Shown: piece by piece, positions 26,309-34,498 of the stretch
How the letters are laid out: each line of letters starts with the position of its first letter
Numbering within the stretch: position 1 is the first letter of the stretch
Assembly (NCBI GenBank): GCA_947479455.1
Contig: CANJZE010000001.1
Location: forward strand, 173,106-237,105
Origin: Bacteroidota bacterium
GTDB lineage: Bacteria > Bacteroidota > Bacteroidia > Chitinophagales > LD1
Length of the DNA: 64,000 nucleotides
Direction: 5' to 3'
Program-made: the position numbers and the translations under genes
The notes under the pieces: model-generated
Seen by the model: only the letters and a program-made list of their open reading frames with translations
Databases searched by the model: none
Told to the model about the DNA's origin: nothing

Positions 26309-27604
26309 TCACTCCCGCATGAGCACTTGAATAGTTGTGCGCGAAATTTGACGAAGTAGAATATCCTTATCCTTCGTCAACTTATCAATAATGCCCGGGT
26401 TATAATGACGAATAGTGAGCAACGAAAGATTATCGTTTCGGGTAATGCTGAAATCGTTGGTGAGTTGTTGAATAATGTTTTCAATTTTTTCTTTTTTGAA
26501 ATCAACGGTAATGGAAAAACTGATGGCAGCGTTTTGCATAAGATTAATCCGTAAACGGTTTTCGGCAAAGGTGGCAAACACTTTACTCAAATGTTCTTCA
26601 GCAATGAATGAAAAATCTTTTGCTGAAAAAGAAAGCAAAACCTGACCTCGTTTCCAAATAATAACTGGTGGAAGAAAATTCGTATTCGCATTGGCGGAAA
26701 TTACTGAACCGCGTTTAGCCGAGTTTACAAACGAGCGAACTTCCAACGGAATATTTTTATTCTGAATTGGCTTAATCGTTTTCGGGTGAATAACACTTGC
26801 ACCATAGTAAGTCATTTCAATGGCTTCATGAAAAGTAAGTTCGCTAATGAACTGCGCATCGGGAAATTCCTTTGGGTCGGCATTCATAATTCCTTCTACA
26901 TCTTTCCAAACGGTCATGCGTTCAGCATTGAGTGAGTAAGCAAAAATAGAAGCTGTGTAATCAGAACCTTCTCTGCCGAGTGTAGCGGCAAATCCCTCGG
27001 GAGTAGAGCCCACAAAACCCTGTGTAATTACAAACCCTGTTTTCACTAATTCAGCAACCTTGCTTTGAATAGCTTCTTCTGTTTTTTTAAAATCAACAAT
27101 ACCTTCGGTGTAAGCATTGTCGGTAAACAAAACCTGCTTCACATCAAGCAAAGTATTTTTTAAACCAAGCGAATTAGCGTAGTCACTCACTATGGTGGTA
27201 GAAATATATTCACCAATAGAAACTACTTGGTCGTAGATATAATTGTAGTTACGCGAGTTGTTCTCGGTCAGAAATTTCCGGGCTGCTTCTATCATCAACC
27301 TCACCCCCTGCCCCTCTCCGAAGGAGAGGGGAGAAACAGCCGTCACCTCTCTTGAAATTGTTTTGTTGTAGAGTTTCTCAATTACAACCAAATGTTTTTC
27401 GAAAACATCGTCCAGTGTTGTTTCCCAATTAGGATTGTTAGCATAGTATTGATTCACCACTTCTTCCAACGCGTTGGTTGTTTTGCCCATGGCCGAAATA
27501 ACCACTACCTTTTCGTTAAAGTTATTATGCTGAAGAATAGCGGTAACGTTTTTTACTGCTGCGGCATCTTTAACCGATGCACCACCAAATTTGTAAACCT
27601 GCAT
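26309..27604 (-). CDS. lysC: Aspartokinase with a repeat-derived insertion
   Basis: Phosphorylates aspartate, the first step to Lys, Thr, Met and diaminopimelate. 431 residues. The kinase domain begins MQVYKFGGASVKD, with EGIVDFKKTE, TQGFVGSTPEGFAATLGREGSDYTAS near 195-220 and a C-terminal pair of ACT-like domains (from about 310) for feedback control. There is no fused homoserine dehydrogenase. Between residues about 85 and 105 the protein carries AVSPLSFGEGQGVRL, the translation of an interspersed palindrome (27299-27335), whereas the flanking sequence fits the family without it. The symbol is by family; isoenzyme assignment is not possible. dapA lies 14 kb away. Confidence 0.93.
   Translation of the reverse strand: MQVYKFGGASVKDAAAVKNVTAILQHNNFNEKVVVISAMGKTTNALEEVVNQYYANNPNWETTLDDVFEKHLVVIEKLYNKTISREVTAVSPLSFGEGQGVRLMIEAARKFLTENNSRNYNYIYDQVVSIGEYISTTIVSDYANSLGLKNTLLDVKQVLFTDNAYTEGIVDFKKTEEAIQSKVAELVKTGFVITQGFVGSTPEGFAATLGREGSDYTASIFAYSLNAERMTVWKDVEGIMNADPKEFPDAQFISELTFHEAIEMTYYGASVIHPKTIKPIQNKNIPLEVRSFVNSAKRGSVISANANTNFLPPVIIWKRGQVLLSFSAKDFSFIAEEHLSKVFATFAENRLRINLMQNAAISFSITVDFKKEKIENIIQQLTNDFSITRNDNLSLLTIRHYNPGIIDKLTKDKDILLRQISRTTIQVLMRE
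27299..27335 (-). repeat. Interspersed palindrome inserted in frame in aspartokinase
   Basis: The perfect inverted repeat cccctctcc-gaa-ggagagggg (27311-27331) sits in a longer element (cctcaccccctgcccctctcc...). This is a common intergenic repeat in Bacteroidota genomes. Here it is read through as protein and adds about 13-15 residues. No frame change results. Confidence 0.8.
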
Positions 27605-27695
27605 GATTTAAATTTGAGAATTTGAAAATTTGAAAATTCGAGAATGAGAAAACGGAATTTCATTTCCAAATTTTCGAATTTTCGAATTTGCACAT
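27605..27695. repeat. AT-rich inverted repeat spacer
   Basis: gaatttgaaaatttgaaaattcgag and ccaaattttcgaattttcgaatttg face each other across about 20 bp between aspartokinase and the GNAT gene. The same words recur at 48755-48800 (ttttcaaatttccgaatttccg), marking an interspersed repeat family. Confidence 0.55.
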
Positions 27696-28181
27696 TTATA
27701 GTTTTGATACATACTTCCCTATCTGCTCCTTACTCATTTTCACCGTAATCCATTCGGTATCCATTTCAACTCCCAGTGATTTATAAAATTCTATAGCTGG
27801 TGTATTCCAATCTAACACTTGCCAGCGAATTTGATTAACGCCTTCTTCTTTAGCAGCTATTAAAAATTCATTAATTAGTTTTCTGCCGAGTCCAAACCTT
27901 CTGCAACGTTCAGTTACCACCAGGTCGTCAAGAAAAAGTAGTTTGCCTTTCCATGTGGAATAAGCCGTGTAATACAAAGCCATGCCTACAATTTGATTGC
28001 TACTTTTTTCTACAGCAACAAAAGCCCTGTAAACAGGATTCTCTCCAAACCCATCGCGTAACAAAACCGCTTCGGAGTTCACCACTTCATTTGGGGCACG
28101 TTCAAACTCCGCTAATTCTTTCACCAAGCGGAACATACCGGATACATCGTGAGCTTCAGCTTTTCTAATAATAAAATTCAT
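27696..28181 (-). CDS. GNAT acetyltransferase, spermidine/thialysine acetyltransferase-like
   Basis: 161 residues. Features typical of the SSAT/thialysine acetyltransferase branch: LVKELAEFERAPNEV near 20-33, GMALYYTAYSTWKGKLLFLDDLVV near 75-98, the acetyl-CoA loop RRFGLGRKLINE (Q/RxxGxG/A) near 103-115, and WNTPAIEFYKSLG near 135-147. Predicted to acetylate a polyamine or a lysine analogue with acetyl-CoA. The substrate is not determined by the sequence. Confidence 0.87.
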   Translation of the reverse strand: MNFIIRKAEAHDVSGMFRLVKELAEFERAPNEVVNSEAVLLRDGFGENPVYRAFVAVEKSSNQIVGMALYYTAYSTWKGKLLFLDDLVVTERCRRFGLGRKLINEFLIAAKEEGVNQIRWQVLDWNTPAIEFYKSLGVEMDTEWITVKMSKEQIGKYVSKL

Positions 28182-28259
28182 GCTTGGATTTATCGCTTCG
28201 ATTGCGGAATCACAAATATATTCAGCGCTGTGATAATTAGTAGTGGCAAGGGGATAGCC

Positions 28260-28958
28260 TTACTTATCCGAAAATTTATACCCCACTCCATGAACCGAAA
28301 GGAAATATTTTGGTTTACGAGGATCTGCTTCGAAGTAACCCCTAAACGACAAAATAAAATTATCAATTGTGCGTGTGGATGGAAAATCTTTATAACCCCA
28401 AACAAAATTCAGAATCTCCTGTCGCGAAACCACCTTCCCTTTTTTAATAATCAAAAAATTCAATAGTTCAGTTTCGCGTATGGTTAACTCCACCTCCTTG
28501 CCACGGTTTCCAATTGCTTTTTGAGTAGCAAAATTAATTTCGTTTTTGCCGAAGGTGTAGATTTTGAGCGGCTCGTCCTTTGCCTGGTTCTTTACGCTGC
28601 GCTTCACAAGCACCTTCACGCGTAACAACAACTCTTCTAAATTAAAAGGCTTTACTAAATAATCATCGGCACCGCGTTTTAAGCCTTCCACTCTATCCTT
28701 TCCAGCATTTTTTGCAGTGAGAAAAAGTATAGGCGTGTTCTTATCTTTCAATCTAATTTTTTCGCAAATATCAAAACCGTTCATCTCCGGTAACATCACA
28801 TCAAGTATAATGAGGTCAAAAACTCCATTGCTAATGTATCGCAACGCTGCGGTTCCTGTAGCCGCGTCCGCTACTTCATACTTTTCCATCTCTAAATTCA
28901 TCTTTACTGCTTCGCGCAAAGAATCTTCATCTTCTACCAATAGAATTCTTTCATTCAT
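28260..28958 (-). CDS. OmpR-family response regulator
   Basis: 232 residues. Receiver domain 1-120 with acidic pair Glu 10/Asp 11, phospho-acceptor Asp 53 (IILDVMLPEMNG), Thr in FLTAKN and Lys in YLVKPF. The C-terminal winged helix (about 140-230) includes ELTIRETELLNFLIIKKGKVVSRQEIL and TRTIDNFILSFRGYFE. Transcribed downstream of its partner kinase (29058-30071) after a 99 bp gap. Together they form a membrane two-component system of unknown stimulus. Confidence 0.93.
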   Translation of the reverse strand: MNERILLVEDEDSLREAVKMNLEMEKYEVADAATGTAALRYISNGVFDLIILDVMLPEMNGFDICEKIRLKDKNTPILFLTAKNAGKDRVEGLKRGADDYLVKPFNLEELLLRVKVLVKRSVKNQAKDEPLKIYTFGKNEINFATQKAIGNRGKEVELTIRETELLNFLIIKKGKVVSRQEILNFVWGYKDFPSTRTIDNFILSFRGYFEADPRKPKYFLSVHGVGYKFSDK

Positions 28959-29057
28959 AAGTTGTTCTTATTTACCGGGTAAAGGAAATTTATTTAACCG
29001 ACAAAAAACTGCTATCCCGAAAATAATTGTCATGAAATTGTAAAAAGAATTAACGCT

Positions 29058-30071
29058 TTAATTGTTGGAAGATGCACTTATTGTTTGCGGAAACGTAACC
29101 GTAAAAACCGTTCCTTTTGGTTGGTTATTTGTTACCGAAATTCTACCATTATAAATTTCGGTAACTCTTTTTACAATGTAAAGTCCTAAACCAGTTCCTT
29201 TAACGCTTCGCGTTTCCTCACTGCCTATTCGGTAAAATTTTTCAAAAATTTTCGTTTTAAAATCATCAGGTATTCCTACTCCGTTGTCGGCTACTGAAAA
29301 GATTATACCGGAGCTGTCTGTGCTCAATCGCAATTTTACTTTTGTATTTGCATCAGCGTACTTCATTGCATTCTCCAGTAAATTGATAACAACTGAACTA
29401 TACGCAAGGCTATCTACCTGCATATATATGCCTTGTTGAATTTGAGCATCAATGACTATTGCTTTCTTGTTATCATAAAATTTTTGCACAAGATGCAACG
29501 TCAGTTCTGATATATCTGTTTCAGCATCGCTAAAACCAGTTTCGCTCCGTTCAATTTTTGCGGCAAACAAAATATTATCAATGAGCGAGTCAAGTCGATC
29601 AATATCGCTTAACGAGTTTCCAATGAGTCGTTCTGATTGGTCCGGTTCTAACTTCCGTTTTCTCATGGTTTGTAGCGCAAGCTTTATGCTGGATAAAGGC
29701 GATTTCAATTCGTGTGTAATGGAAAGCATAAAATTTTTCTGTTGCTCAGCCAATTCAATTTCCTGCAAAAAAACTTTGCGCACGCGCAACAGTCCTAAGA
29801 GCATTAAAACAAGAAACGCCAAACCTTCCGACAGAATCATAAATTTTTGCCGCTTGTATTTTGAATATACCTTTGCAAAATCATCCGTAGACTGATAGTC
29901 AATTGTCGCATTGGTTTGGCGAAATCGAATTTCATTTAATTCCACCGTTTCGGTATAAGCCGTTTCATTTTTGGCATACAAAAGGTAGGCCCACCACAAT
30001 GTAAATGCGATAATATAAGTAAACACTACATAAAAAGTTCTAAATGGATTAGTTGGCAAACTATTTTTCAA
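29058..30071 (-). CDS. Membrane sensor histidine kinase paired with the OmpR-type regulator
   Basis: 337 residues with two membrane helices (about 13-32 and 78-97) around a short periplasmic domain of some 45 residues. The HisKA H-box is SITHELKSPLSS with His 120. HATPase_c motifs are NLLENAMKYA, VADNGVGIP and GTGLGLYIVKR. There is no HAMP or PAS domain. The small periplasmic loop suggests a simple ligand or membrane-state signal. Same strand as, and immediately upstream of, its response regulator; divergent from the 30141 gene with about 70 bp between. Confidence 0.93.
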   Translation of the reverse strand: MKNSLPTNPFRTFYVVFTYIIAFTLWWAYLLYAKNETAYTETVELNEIRFRQTNATIDYQSTDDFAKVYSKYKRQKFMILSEGLAFLVLMLLGLLRVRKVFLQEIELAEQQKNFMLSITHELKSPLSSIKLALQTMRKRKLEPDQSERLIGNSLSDIDRLDSLIDNILFAAKIERSETGFSDAETDISELTLHLVQKFYDNKKAIVIDAQIQQGIYMQVDSLAYSSVVINLLENAMKYADANTKVKLRLSTDSSGIIFSVADNGVGIPDDFKTKIFEKFYRIGSEETRSVKGTGLGLYIVKRVTEIYNGRISVTNNQPKGTVFTVTFPQTISASSNN

Positions 30072-30140
30072 TTTGATCGAAAATAATTATTTAAGAACAT
30101 GTTTTCTTTCGCAAAAAAACAGAATTCTTATTTTCAAACT

Positions 30141-30968
30141 ATGGCTAATAGAAAACGAAAACAAAAAGATGCTGAAGAACTTAGCACCGAAAACGAACTG
30201 TTAAAGTTGAAAATGATGGCTGAGTTAGGTGGTAATTTTTTGGGCAGCGATGAACTACCTCCGGAAATAGAAAATAAATTTCTGAAGCAGATTATGAGTT
30301 TTCATAAGAAACACGATACAGCAAAACGCACCACACTATATCAGAAGATTGGTTCGCCAGAATATAATCACGTAAACGATATAAGTGATAAACAATTGGA
30401 TCGTGAACTTTCAAAGATTTGGAATATTATGAATAAGCATGGAGTTGGCTTGAGTGTGCTCTATGATGTATCAAAACGTGAAATTTTCCGTTTCATAACC
30501 GAGGAACTTTTTAAACTGGAAGTAGATGACGTAACAATGAAAGGTTGGACAAATCAATACATCTACGAAGAGTTTCACCCCACCGAAGATTACGATTTAA
30601 AGGTTGCTGTTCAACAATGCGTGCATATGATATTCACGAAGGGGATGCCATTTTTTGGAGAGCAGTTTAGCGAAGAATTGAAAGACAGTATTGGTCTTTC
30701 TATTGAGCCGGAAGAGTTGTTGGAAAAAATCGAAAAATTTCAGTCTGAGTTTTCGCAACTGGATTTACATCAAATAAAAATGATAGTGAACAGCAAAAAT
30801 GAAGAAGCAAAAATTGCGCATGTGACTTGCGAAGCCAACTATAGAACACAAAAAGAAAAGGGACAACGTTTTAAAAAGGAACTAGCCGTGATAGAATTTG
30901 AATTGGAGAAAGCAGATGATGTCCTCACCTTCTGGAACATCAAACAGATCATAACCGATTTGTTTTAG
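30141..30968 (+). CDS. Conserved hypothetical protein, highly charged, possible NTF2-like C-terminus
   Basis: The start at 30141 (MANRKRKQKDAEEL) is preferred; the open frame begins at 30099. 275 residues, cytosolic, Lys/Glu-rich. Recognisable segments are IYEEFHPTEDYDLK near 150 and a C-terminal strand-rich part (KIAHVTCEANYRTQ ... KELAVIEFELEKADDVLTFWNIKQI) that resembles the end of NTF2/SnoaL-like folds. I recognise it only as a Bacteroidota hypothetical. Divergent from the two-component system, so it could be a target of that regulator, which is inference. Confidence 0.7.
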   Translation: MANRKRKQKDAEELSTENELLKLKMMAELGGNFLGSDELPPEIENKFLKQIMSFHKKHDTAKRTTLYQKIGSPEYNHVNDISDKQLDRELSKIWNIMNKHGVGLSVLYDVSKREIFRFITEELFKLEVDDVTMKGWTNQYIYEEFHPTEDYDLKVAVQQCVHMIFTKGMPFFGEQFSEELKDSIGLSIEPEELLEKIEKFQSEFSQLDLHQIKMIVNSKNEEAKIAHVTCEANYRTQKEKGQRFKKELAVIEFELEKADDVLTFWNIKQIITDLF

Positions 30969-30984
30969 CAGTTAAGTTATGTCC

Positions 30985-31075
30985 CGCTGAGTTTGTCCCC
31001 GCCTAAATGGCAAAGTCGGGCAGGGAAGCGTTTCGTGAATGAATCCTTCGACAAGATCAGGATGACAAACTTTCG
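30985..31075. repeat. Interspersed palindromic repeat spacer
   Basis: Contains gtccccgcctaaatggcaaagtc, gggcagggaagcg and ccttcgacaagatcaggatgacaaac. The last segment is the same word family as the arm at 43135-43156 (ccttcgacaagctcagggtgaca). It separates convergent genes 30141 and 31078. Confidence 0.5.
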
Positions 31076-31077
31076 CT

Positions 31078-31632
31078 TTACTTCCACTTGATATTACAAC
31101 CAATGCTTGGTCGCTGAAATGGAGAAACCGGTTTTTCGGCCAAAATATTTTCGAGCGCGGCACGAATATCTTTTCCACTCAGCGTAATGTTATTTGATGG
31201 ACGCGAATCATCTAATTGCCCTCTGTAAACCAAACGCAAGTCTTTATCGAAAATGTAAAAGTCGGGAGTGCAAGCGGCATCATAATCTTTAGCTATTTGT
31301 TGTGTTTCATCATACAAATACACGAAAGGATATTTCAATTCAAGTGCCAGTTGTTTCATTTTTTCAGGAGCGTCTTCGGGATGAGCAATCGCATCGTTTG
31401 AACTGATTGCAACAAACTTTATTCCTTTCTGCAAATAATCATTCGCCAACTTCACCAACTCTGGATTGATATGTTTTACATAAGGACAATGATTGCAAAT
31501 GAACATCACTACAGTAGCGTTTGTTCCTTTTAAATCGTTCAATGAAAAAATTTTCCCTGAAATTGTATCAGGCAAAATAAAATCGGGAGCCTGTGTTCCC
31601 AATGCCAGCATATTAGAAGGTGTAAGTGCCAT
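31078..31632 (-). CDS. Thioredoxin-like redoxin (AhpC/TSA-fold) of the CNHCPYV class
   Basis: 184 residues, cytoplasmic, no signal peptide. The thioredoxin-fold active site is CNHC at 46-49, within FICNHCPYVKHI, preceded by GTQAPDFILPDT, as in peroxiredoxin/TlpA-type proteins. AACTPDFYIFD near 140 contains the cis-Pro loop. This is a known bacterial family usually annotated as thioredoxin family protein; its substrate is unknown. The C-terminus (RPSIGCNIKWK) is typical for the family. Confidence 0.87.
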   Translation of the reverse strand: MALTPSNMLALGTQAPDFILPDTISGKIFSLNDLKGTNATVVMFICNHCPYVKHINPELVKLANDYLQKGIKFVAISSNDAIAHPEDAPEKMKQLALELKYPFVYLYDETQQIAKDYDAACTPDFYIFDKDLRLVYRGQLDDSRPSNNITLSGKDIRAALENILAEKPVSPFQRPSIGCNIKWK

Positions 31633-31651
31633 TTTTGAATTGTTTGTGAAT

Positions 31652-32476
31652 TTACGATTCTAAAAAACTGATGATTTCTTTCAAAAATTCCTGTGGTTTT
31701 TCGGCATGAACCCAATGCCCTGCTCCTTTTATTTCTACCAATTTATTGTTCGGAAACAATTTTTCAATAGAGTCAAAATTTTCTGCGTTGATATAAGAAG
31801 ACTTTTCGCCTTTTATAAAAAGCGTTTCGCCTGCAAATTGTTTTGAAGAAGTAAGTACCGCAGAAATTTTAGAATAGTTCTTGCTTAACGAATCGAGATT
31901 AAAACGCCAATGAAAACCACTTTGACTGTTTTCAGGGCGCGTTAAACTCTTTAGCAAAAACTGAACAGTAGTTTCGTCATTATCCAATTTATCGCGAAGC
32001 ACTTTTTCTACTTCTTCGCGCGAATTTGTGTTTCTCACATCAGCAGCAAAGAGCGCGTTAAACACATCGCTGTGGCGGTCTTCATATTGAACAGGAGCAA
32101 CATCAACCACAATCAATTTCGAAACTTTATCTGAATGCTCCAAGGCAAACTTCATTGCGGCTTTTCCGCCCATGGAATGCCCAATGATGTGCGCTTTTTC
32201 AATTTTCTGTTGCTCAAAAAATTCTAACAAATCGCTCGAAAGCAAATCGTAATTGAACTCATCTGTATGCGGTGAGCGACCGTGGTTTCTCTGGTCGAGA
32301 ATGTAAGTTGCGAGTTGTGAGTTACGAGTTTGTTTCATCCCGCCTGTTTCAGCGGGAGCGGGTTGAACAGCCGCAAGACGTTTTGCAATTGTTTGCCAAT
32401 TGTCTAATGAACCTAATAAGCCATGAAGAATTAGGAGAGGAAATCCTTCACCAAATTTTTTGTAGTTGAGTTGCAT
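31652..32476 (-). CDS. Alpha/beta hydrolase (YbfF-like esterase) with a repeat-derived insertion
   Basis: 274 residues. Oxyanion HGLLGSLDNW near 18-27, nucleophile elbow GHSMGG with Ser 101, and GAGHWVHAEKP with catalytic His near 254; VDVAPVQY follows the family pattern. Between NWQTIAKRLA and YILDQRNHGRS the usual gap of a few residues is replaced by about 24, encoded by an interspersed repeat (32302-32372). Predicted acyl esterase, substrate unknown. 20 bp downstream of the redoxin frame on the same strand, with DUF58 upstream. Confidence 0.88.
   Translation of the reverse strand: MQLNYKKFGEGFPLLILHGLLGSLDNWQTIAKRLAAVQPAPAETGGMKQTRNSQLATYILDQRNHGRSPHTDEFNYDLLSSDLLEFFEQQKIEKAHIIGHSMGGKAAMKFALEHSDKVSKLIVVDVAPVQYEDRHSDVFNALFAADVRNTNSREEVEKVLRDKLDNDETTVQFLLKSLTRPENSQSGFHWRFNLDSLSKNYSKISAVLTSSKQFAGETLFIKGEKSSYINAENFDSIEKLFPNNKLVEIKGAGHWVHAEKPQEFLKEIISFLES
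32302..32372 (-). repeat. Composite interspersed repeat translated inside the hydrolase
   Basis: Read on the minus strand this holds the palindromic words TCCCGC...GCGGGA and the tandem words aactcgtaactcacaactcg. Both word types recur in Bacteroidota intergenic DNA. It is in frame and encodes roughly AVQPAPAETGGMKQTRNS, in an expected loop of the fold. Confidence 0.7.
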
Positions 32477-32479
32477 TTG

Positions 32480-32510
32480 TCTTGAAGCCCCCTTCGGGGG
32501 GTTGGGGGCT
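32480..32510. repeat. Interspersed G/C palindrome between hydrolase and DUF58 genes
   Basis: agcccccttcggggggttgggggct is a near-perfect hairpin. A relative (aaagcccctttaggggtttgg) lies at 33507-33527. These are small intergenic repeats; the copy here sits just before the stop of the DUF58 gene. Confidence 0.55.
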
Positions 32511-32511
32511 G

Positions 32512-33429
32512 TTAAAACATTTTTGTGCGCTTCGTTAAAAACGGCAGCAACACCTGGCGAAAATCTTTATTGATATCGGCTTCCACAAAATCAATTTTGT
32601 ATTGCGCGCAACGAAGCTTCAAACTGATTTCGAATTTCTGCATTTGCTCTATGTAAAAGTTCTTCACCTCTTTAGCTACGAACTTTATTTTCTCTCCTGT
32701 TTCCATATCAATAAACTGATATGGTCGGTTTTCAAACTGAAAGTCCAGTTCCTTCTTCTTATCCACCACATGAAATAAAATCACTTCATGCTTATTGTAT
32801 TTCAAGTGTTGCAGGGCAGAAAATAATTCATCGCGCGTTTCCTTATCCATATGCGAAAACATGTCGCTGAAAATAATAATCATGCTTCGCTTGTGAACCG
32901 TTTCAGCAATTTGATTCAAACACTTAGCAGCATTTGTTTTTTTATTGAGTGGTTTTTCGTTAAGTAATTTTTCGAGCTGTGCAAAAAGTAATTGATGATG
33001 TTTAGTGCTGCTTTTAGCATCGGTACTAAAAATAACTTCATCGGTAAATACAGTTAAGCCAGCAGCATCGCGTTGGCGTTTCAATAAATTTACCAAAGCC
33101 GCAGCCGAAACAATAGAAAAACGAAGCTTGTTTGTTTTCGCATCTACATCATTCGGAAAATACATAGATGAAGAAGCGTCAATTACAATTTGGCAACGCA
33201 AATTGGTTTCTTCTTCATAGCGTTTCACAAACATTTTTCCGGTGCGTGCTAAAACTTTCCAATCCATGTGCTTTGTTGATTCACCCGGATTGTAGAGACG
33301 ATGTTCAGCAAACTCTACCGAGAAACCGTGAAACGGTGACTTGTGCAATCCGATAATAAATCCTTCCACCACTTGCTTGGCAAGCAGTTCAAGATTTTCT
33401 ATTTCGGGAAATTGATTTAGCTCAAGCAT
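32512..33429 (-). CDS. DUF58 domain protein with VWA-like fold
   Basis: 305 residues. N-terminal RQVVEGFIIGLHKSPFHGFSVEFAEHRLYNPGE, then the conserved MDWKVLARTGKMFVKRYEEETN and a MIDAS-like IDASSSM near 98-104, as in the DUF58 family. Such proteins are usually found with MoxR ATPases and Bacteroides aerotolerance (Bat) proteins, which act in the cell envelope or stress response. No moxR or bat gene is in this window, so the partners are elsewhere. Cytoplasmic by sequence. Confidence 0.92.
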   Translation of the reverse strand: MLELNQFPEIENLELLAKQVVEGFIIGLHKSPFHGFSVEFAEHRLYNPGESTKHMDWKVLARTGKMFVKRYEEETNLRCQIVIDASSSMYFPNDVDAKTNKLRFSIVSAAALVNLLKRQRDAAGLTVFTDEVIFSTDAKSSTKHHQLLFAQLEKLLNEKPLNKKTNAAKCLNQIAETVHKRSMIIIFSDMFSHMDKETRDELFSALQHLKYNKHEVILFHVVDKKKELDFQFENRPYQFIDMETGEKIKFVAKEVKNFYIEQMQKFEISLKLRCAQYKIDFVEADINKDFRQVLLPFLTKRTKMF

Positions 33430-33454
33430 TTTCTACTGAAATTTCGGGACAATC

Positions 33455-33492
33455 AAAAATAAAAAAGCGCAACAAAGATTTTTCGTTGCGCC
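33455..33492 (-). terminator. Rho-independent terminator after trxA
   Basis: On the minus strand GCGCAAC and GTTGCGC form the stem around an 11-nt loop, followed by six T and a T-rich stretch. It is 44 bp past the trxA stop, with a small interspersed palindrome (33507-33527) between. Confidence 0.8.
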
Positions 33493-33535
33493 TTGTATTT
33501 GCCTTCAAAGCCCCTTTAGGGGTTTGGCGTTGTAT

Positions 33536-33856
33536 TTATGAAAGATGTTTATTCAACGTAGCTGCCAATTGCGCTTTAGGCACAGCCCCTACTACTTTAT
33601 CTACCACTTGTCCGTTTTTTACAAAAAGAATTGTAGGAATATTTCTGATGCCGTATTTCATTGCGGTTTCAGGATTGTTGTCTACGTCCACTTTACCTAC
33701 TACTGCTTTGCCTTCGTACTCTTTTGAAAGTTCTTCAATCATAGGACCTATTGCTTTGCAAGGTCCGCACCACTCTGCCCAAAAATCTACGAGTGCTACT
33801 TTATTGCTGTCTAATACGGTTTCTTTGAAATTGCTGTCGGTTAACTGAGTTGCCAT
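33536..33856 (-). CDS. trxA: Thioredoxin
   Basis: 106 residues from the ATG at 33856 (MATQLTDSNF). The frame opens at 33928, but the extra 24 residues are not homologous. The active site is WCGPC near 29-33 in LVDFWAEWCGPCKAIGPM, with cis-Pro in NIPTILFVKNGQ. It is the main dithiol reductant. It lies downstream of a glutathione peroxidase gene on the same strand, and thioredoxin is the usual reductant of such Cys-type peroxidases. A -7 element TACATTCG lies at 33905-33912 upstream of the start. Confidence 0.95.
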   Translation of the reverse strand: MATQLTDSNFKETVLDSNKVALVDFWAEWCGPCKAIGPMIEELSKEYEGKAVVGKVDVDNNPETAMKYGIRNIPTILFVKNGQVVDKVVGAVPKAQLAATLNKHLS

Positions 33857-33904
33857 AATTATTGATTTTAAATTTTGAAATTGTTTTTGATTTAATCGGG
33901 ATTG

Positions 33905-33912
33905 CGAATGTA
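33905..33912 (-). promoter_or_regulatory. -7 promoter element of trxA
   Basis: TACATTCG (minus strand) fits TAnnTT(T/C)G and lies about 50 bp before the ATG. The -33 element is poor. It suggests trxA has its own transcript besides any read-through from the peroxidase gene. Confidence 0.5.
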
Positions 33913-33942
33913 GTATGCCTTCAGGCAATTTGTGAACCAGTT

Positions 33943-34458
33943 TTAGTTTTTGTTTTCAACACCCTTTTCTTTCAGACATTTTTCTATCGTTTCGGTTATT
34001 TTGTCGTTATCAGGCAATTTCCAAGGGTTAAACCAGTCCACTACTCTGCCATTTCTGTCAACAATGTATTTCTGAAAATTCCATATCGGGTAATTGTTCC
34101 TTAGCAATTGCTTTGTTTCTGTCGCCAAGTATTGATAAAGCGGCTGCGCTTCGGCACCTTTCACTTTTCCTTTTTCAAAAATCTTGAATTGAACACCAAA
34201 ATTTACTGAACAAAATTCTTGTATAGCTCCTCCTCCTTCTGGCATTTGCGCACCAAATTGATTTGAAGGGAAACCTAGGATTTCAAACCCTTGCTCGTGA
34301 TATTTTTGATATAGCTTTTCCAAAGAATCTAATTGAGGAGTAAGCCCGCAGCGCGATGCAATATTCACCAGCAAAAGAACTTTCCCTTTATAATTGGATA
34401 GTTTGACGGACTTACCGTCTAAACCTTTCACTTCAAAATCATAAATGCTTTTAGCCAT
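33943..34458 (-). CDS. Glutathione peroxidase family protein (Cys type)
   Basis: 171 residues. Peroxidatic Cys 37 in NIASRCGLTPQ, Gln near 71 in FPSNQFGAQ, and Trp and Asn in the segment WNFQKYIVD. Bacterial Cys members are thioredoxin-dependent peroxidases. No signal peptide. Its neighbour downstream is trxA, a likely reductant. 40 bp separates it from the upstream methyltransferase stop. Confidence 0.93.
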   Translation of the reverse strand: MAKSIYDFEVKGLDGKSVKLSNYKGKVLLLVNIASRCGLTPQLDSLEKLYQKYHEQGFEILGFPSNQFGAQMPEGGGAIQEFCSVNFGVQFKIFEKGKVKGAEAQPLYQYLATETKQLLRNNYPIWNFQKYIVDRNGRVVDWFNPWKLPDNDKITETIEKCLKEKGVENKN

Positions 34459-34498
34459 AATTTGTTTTCCGTTTATTAGAGACGCAAGGCGGGAAAGT

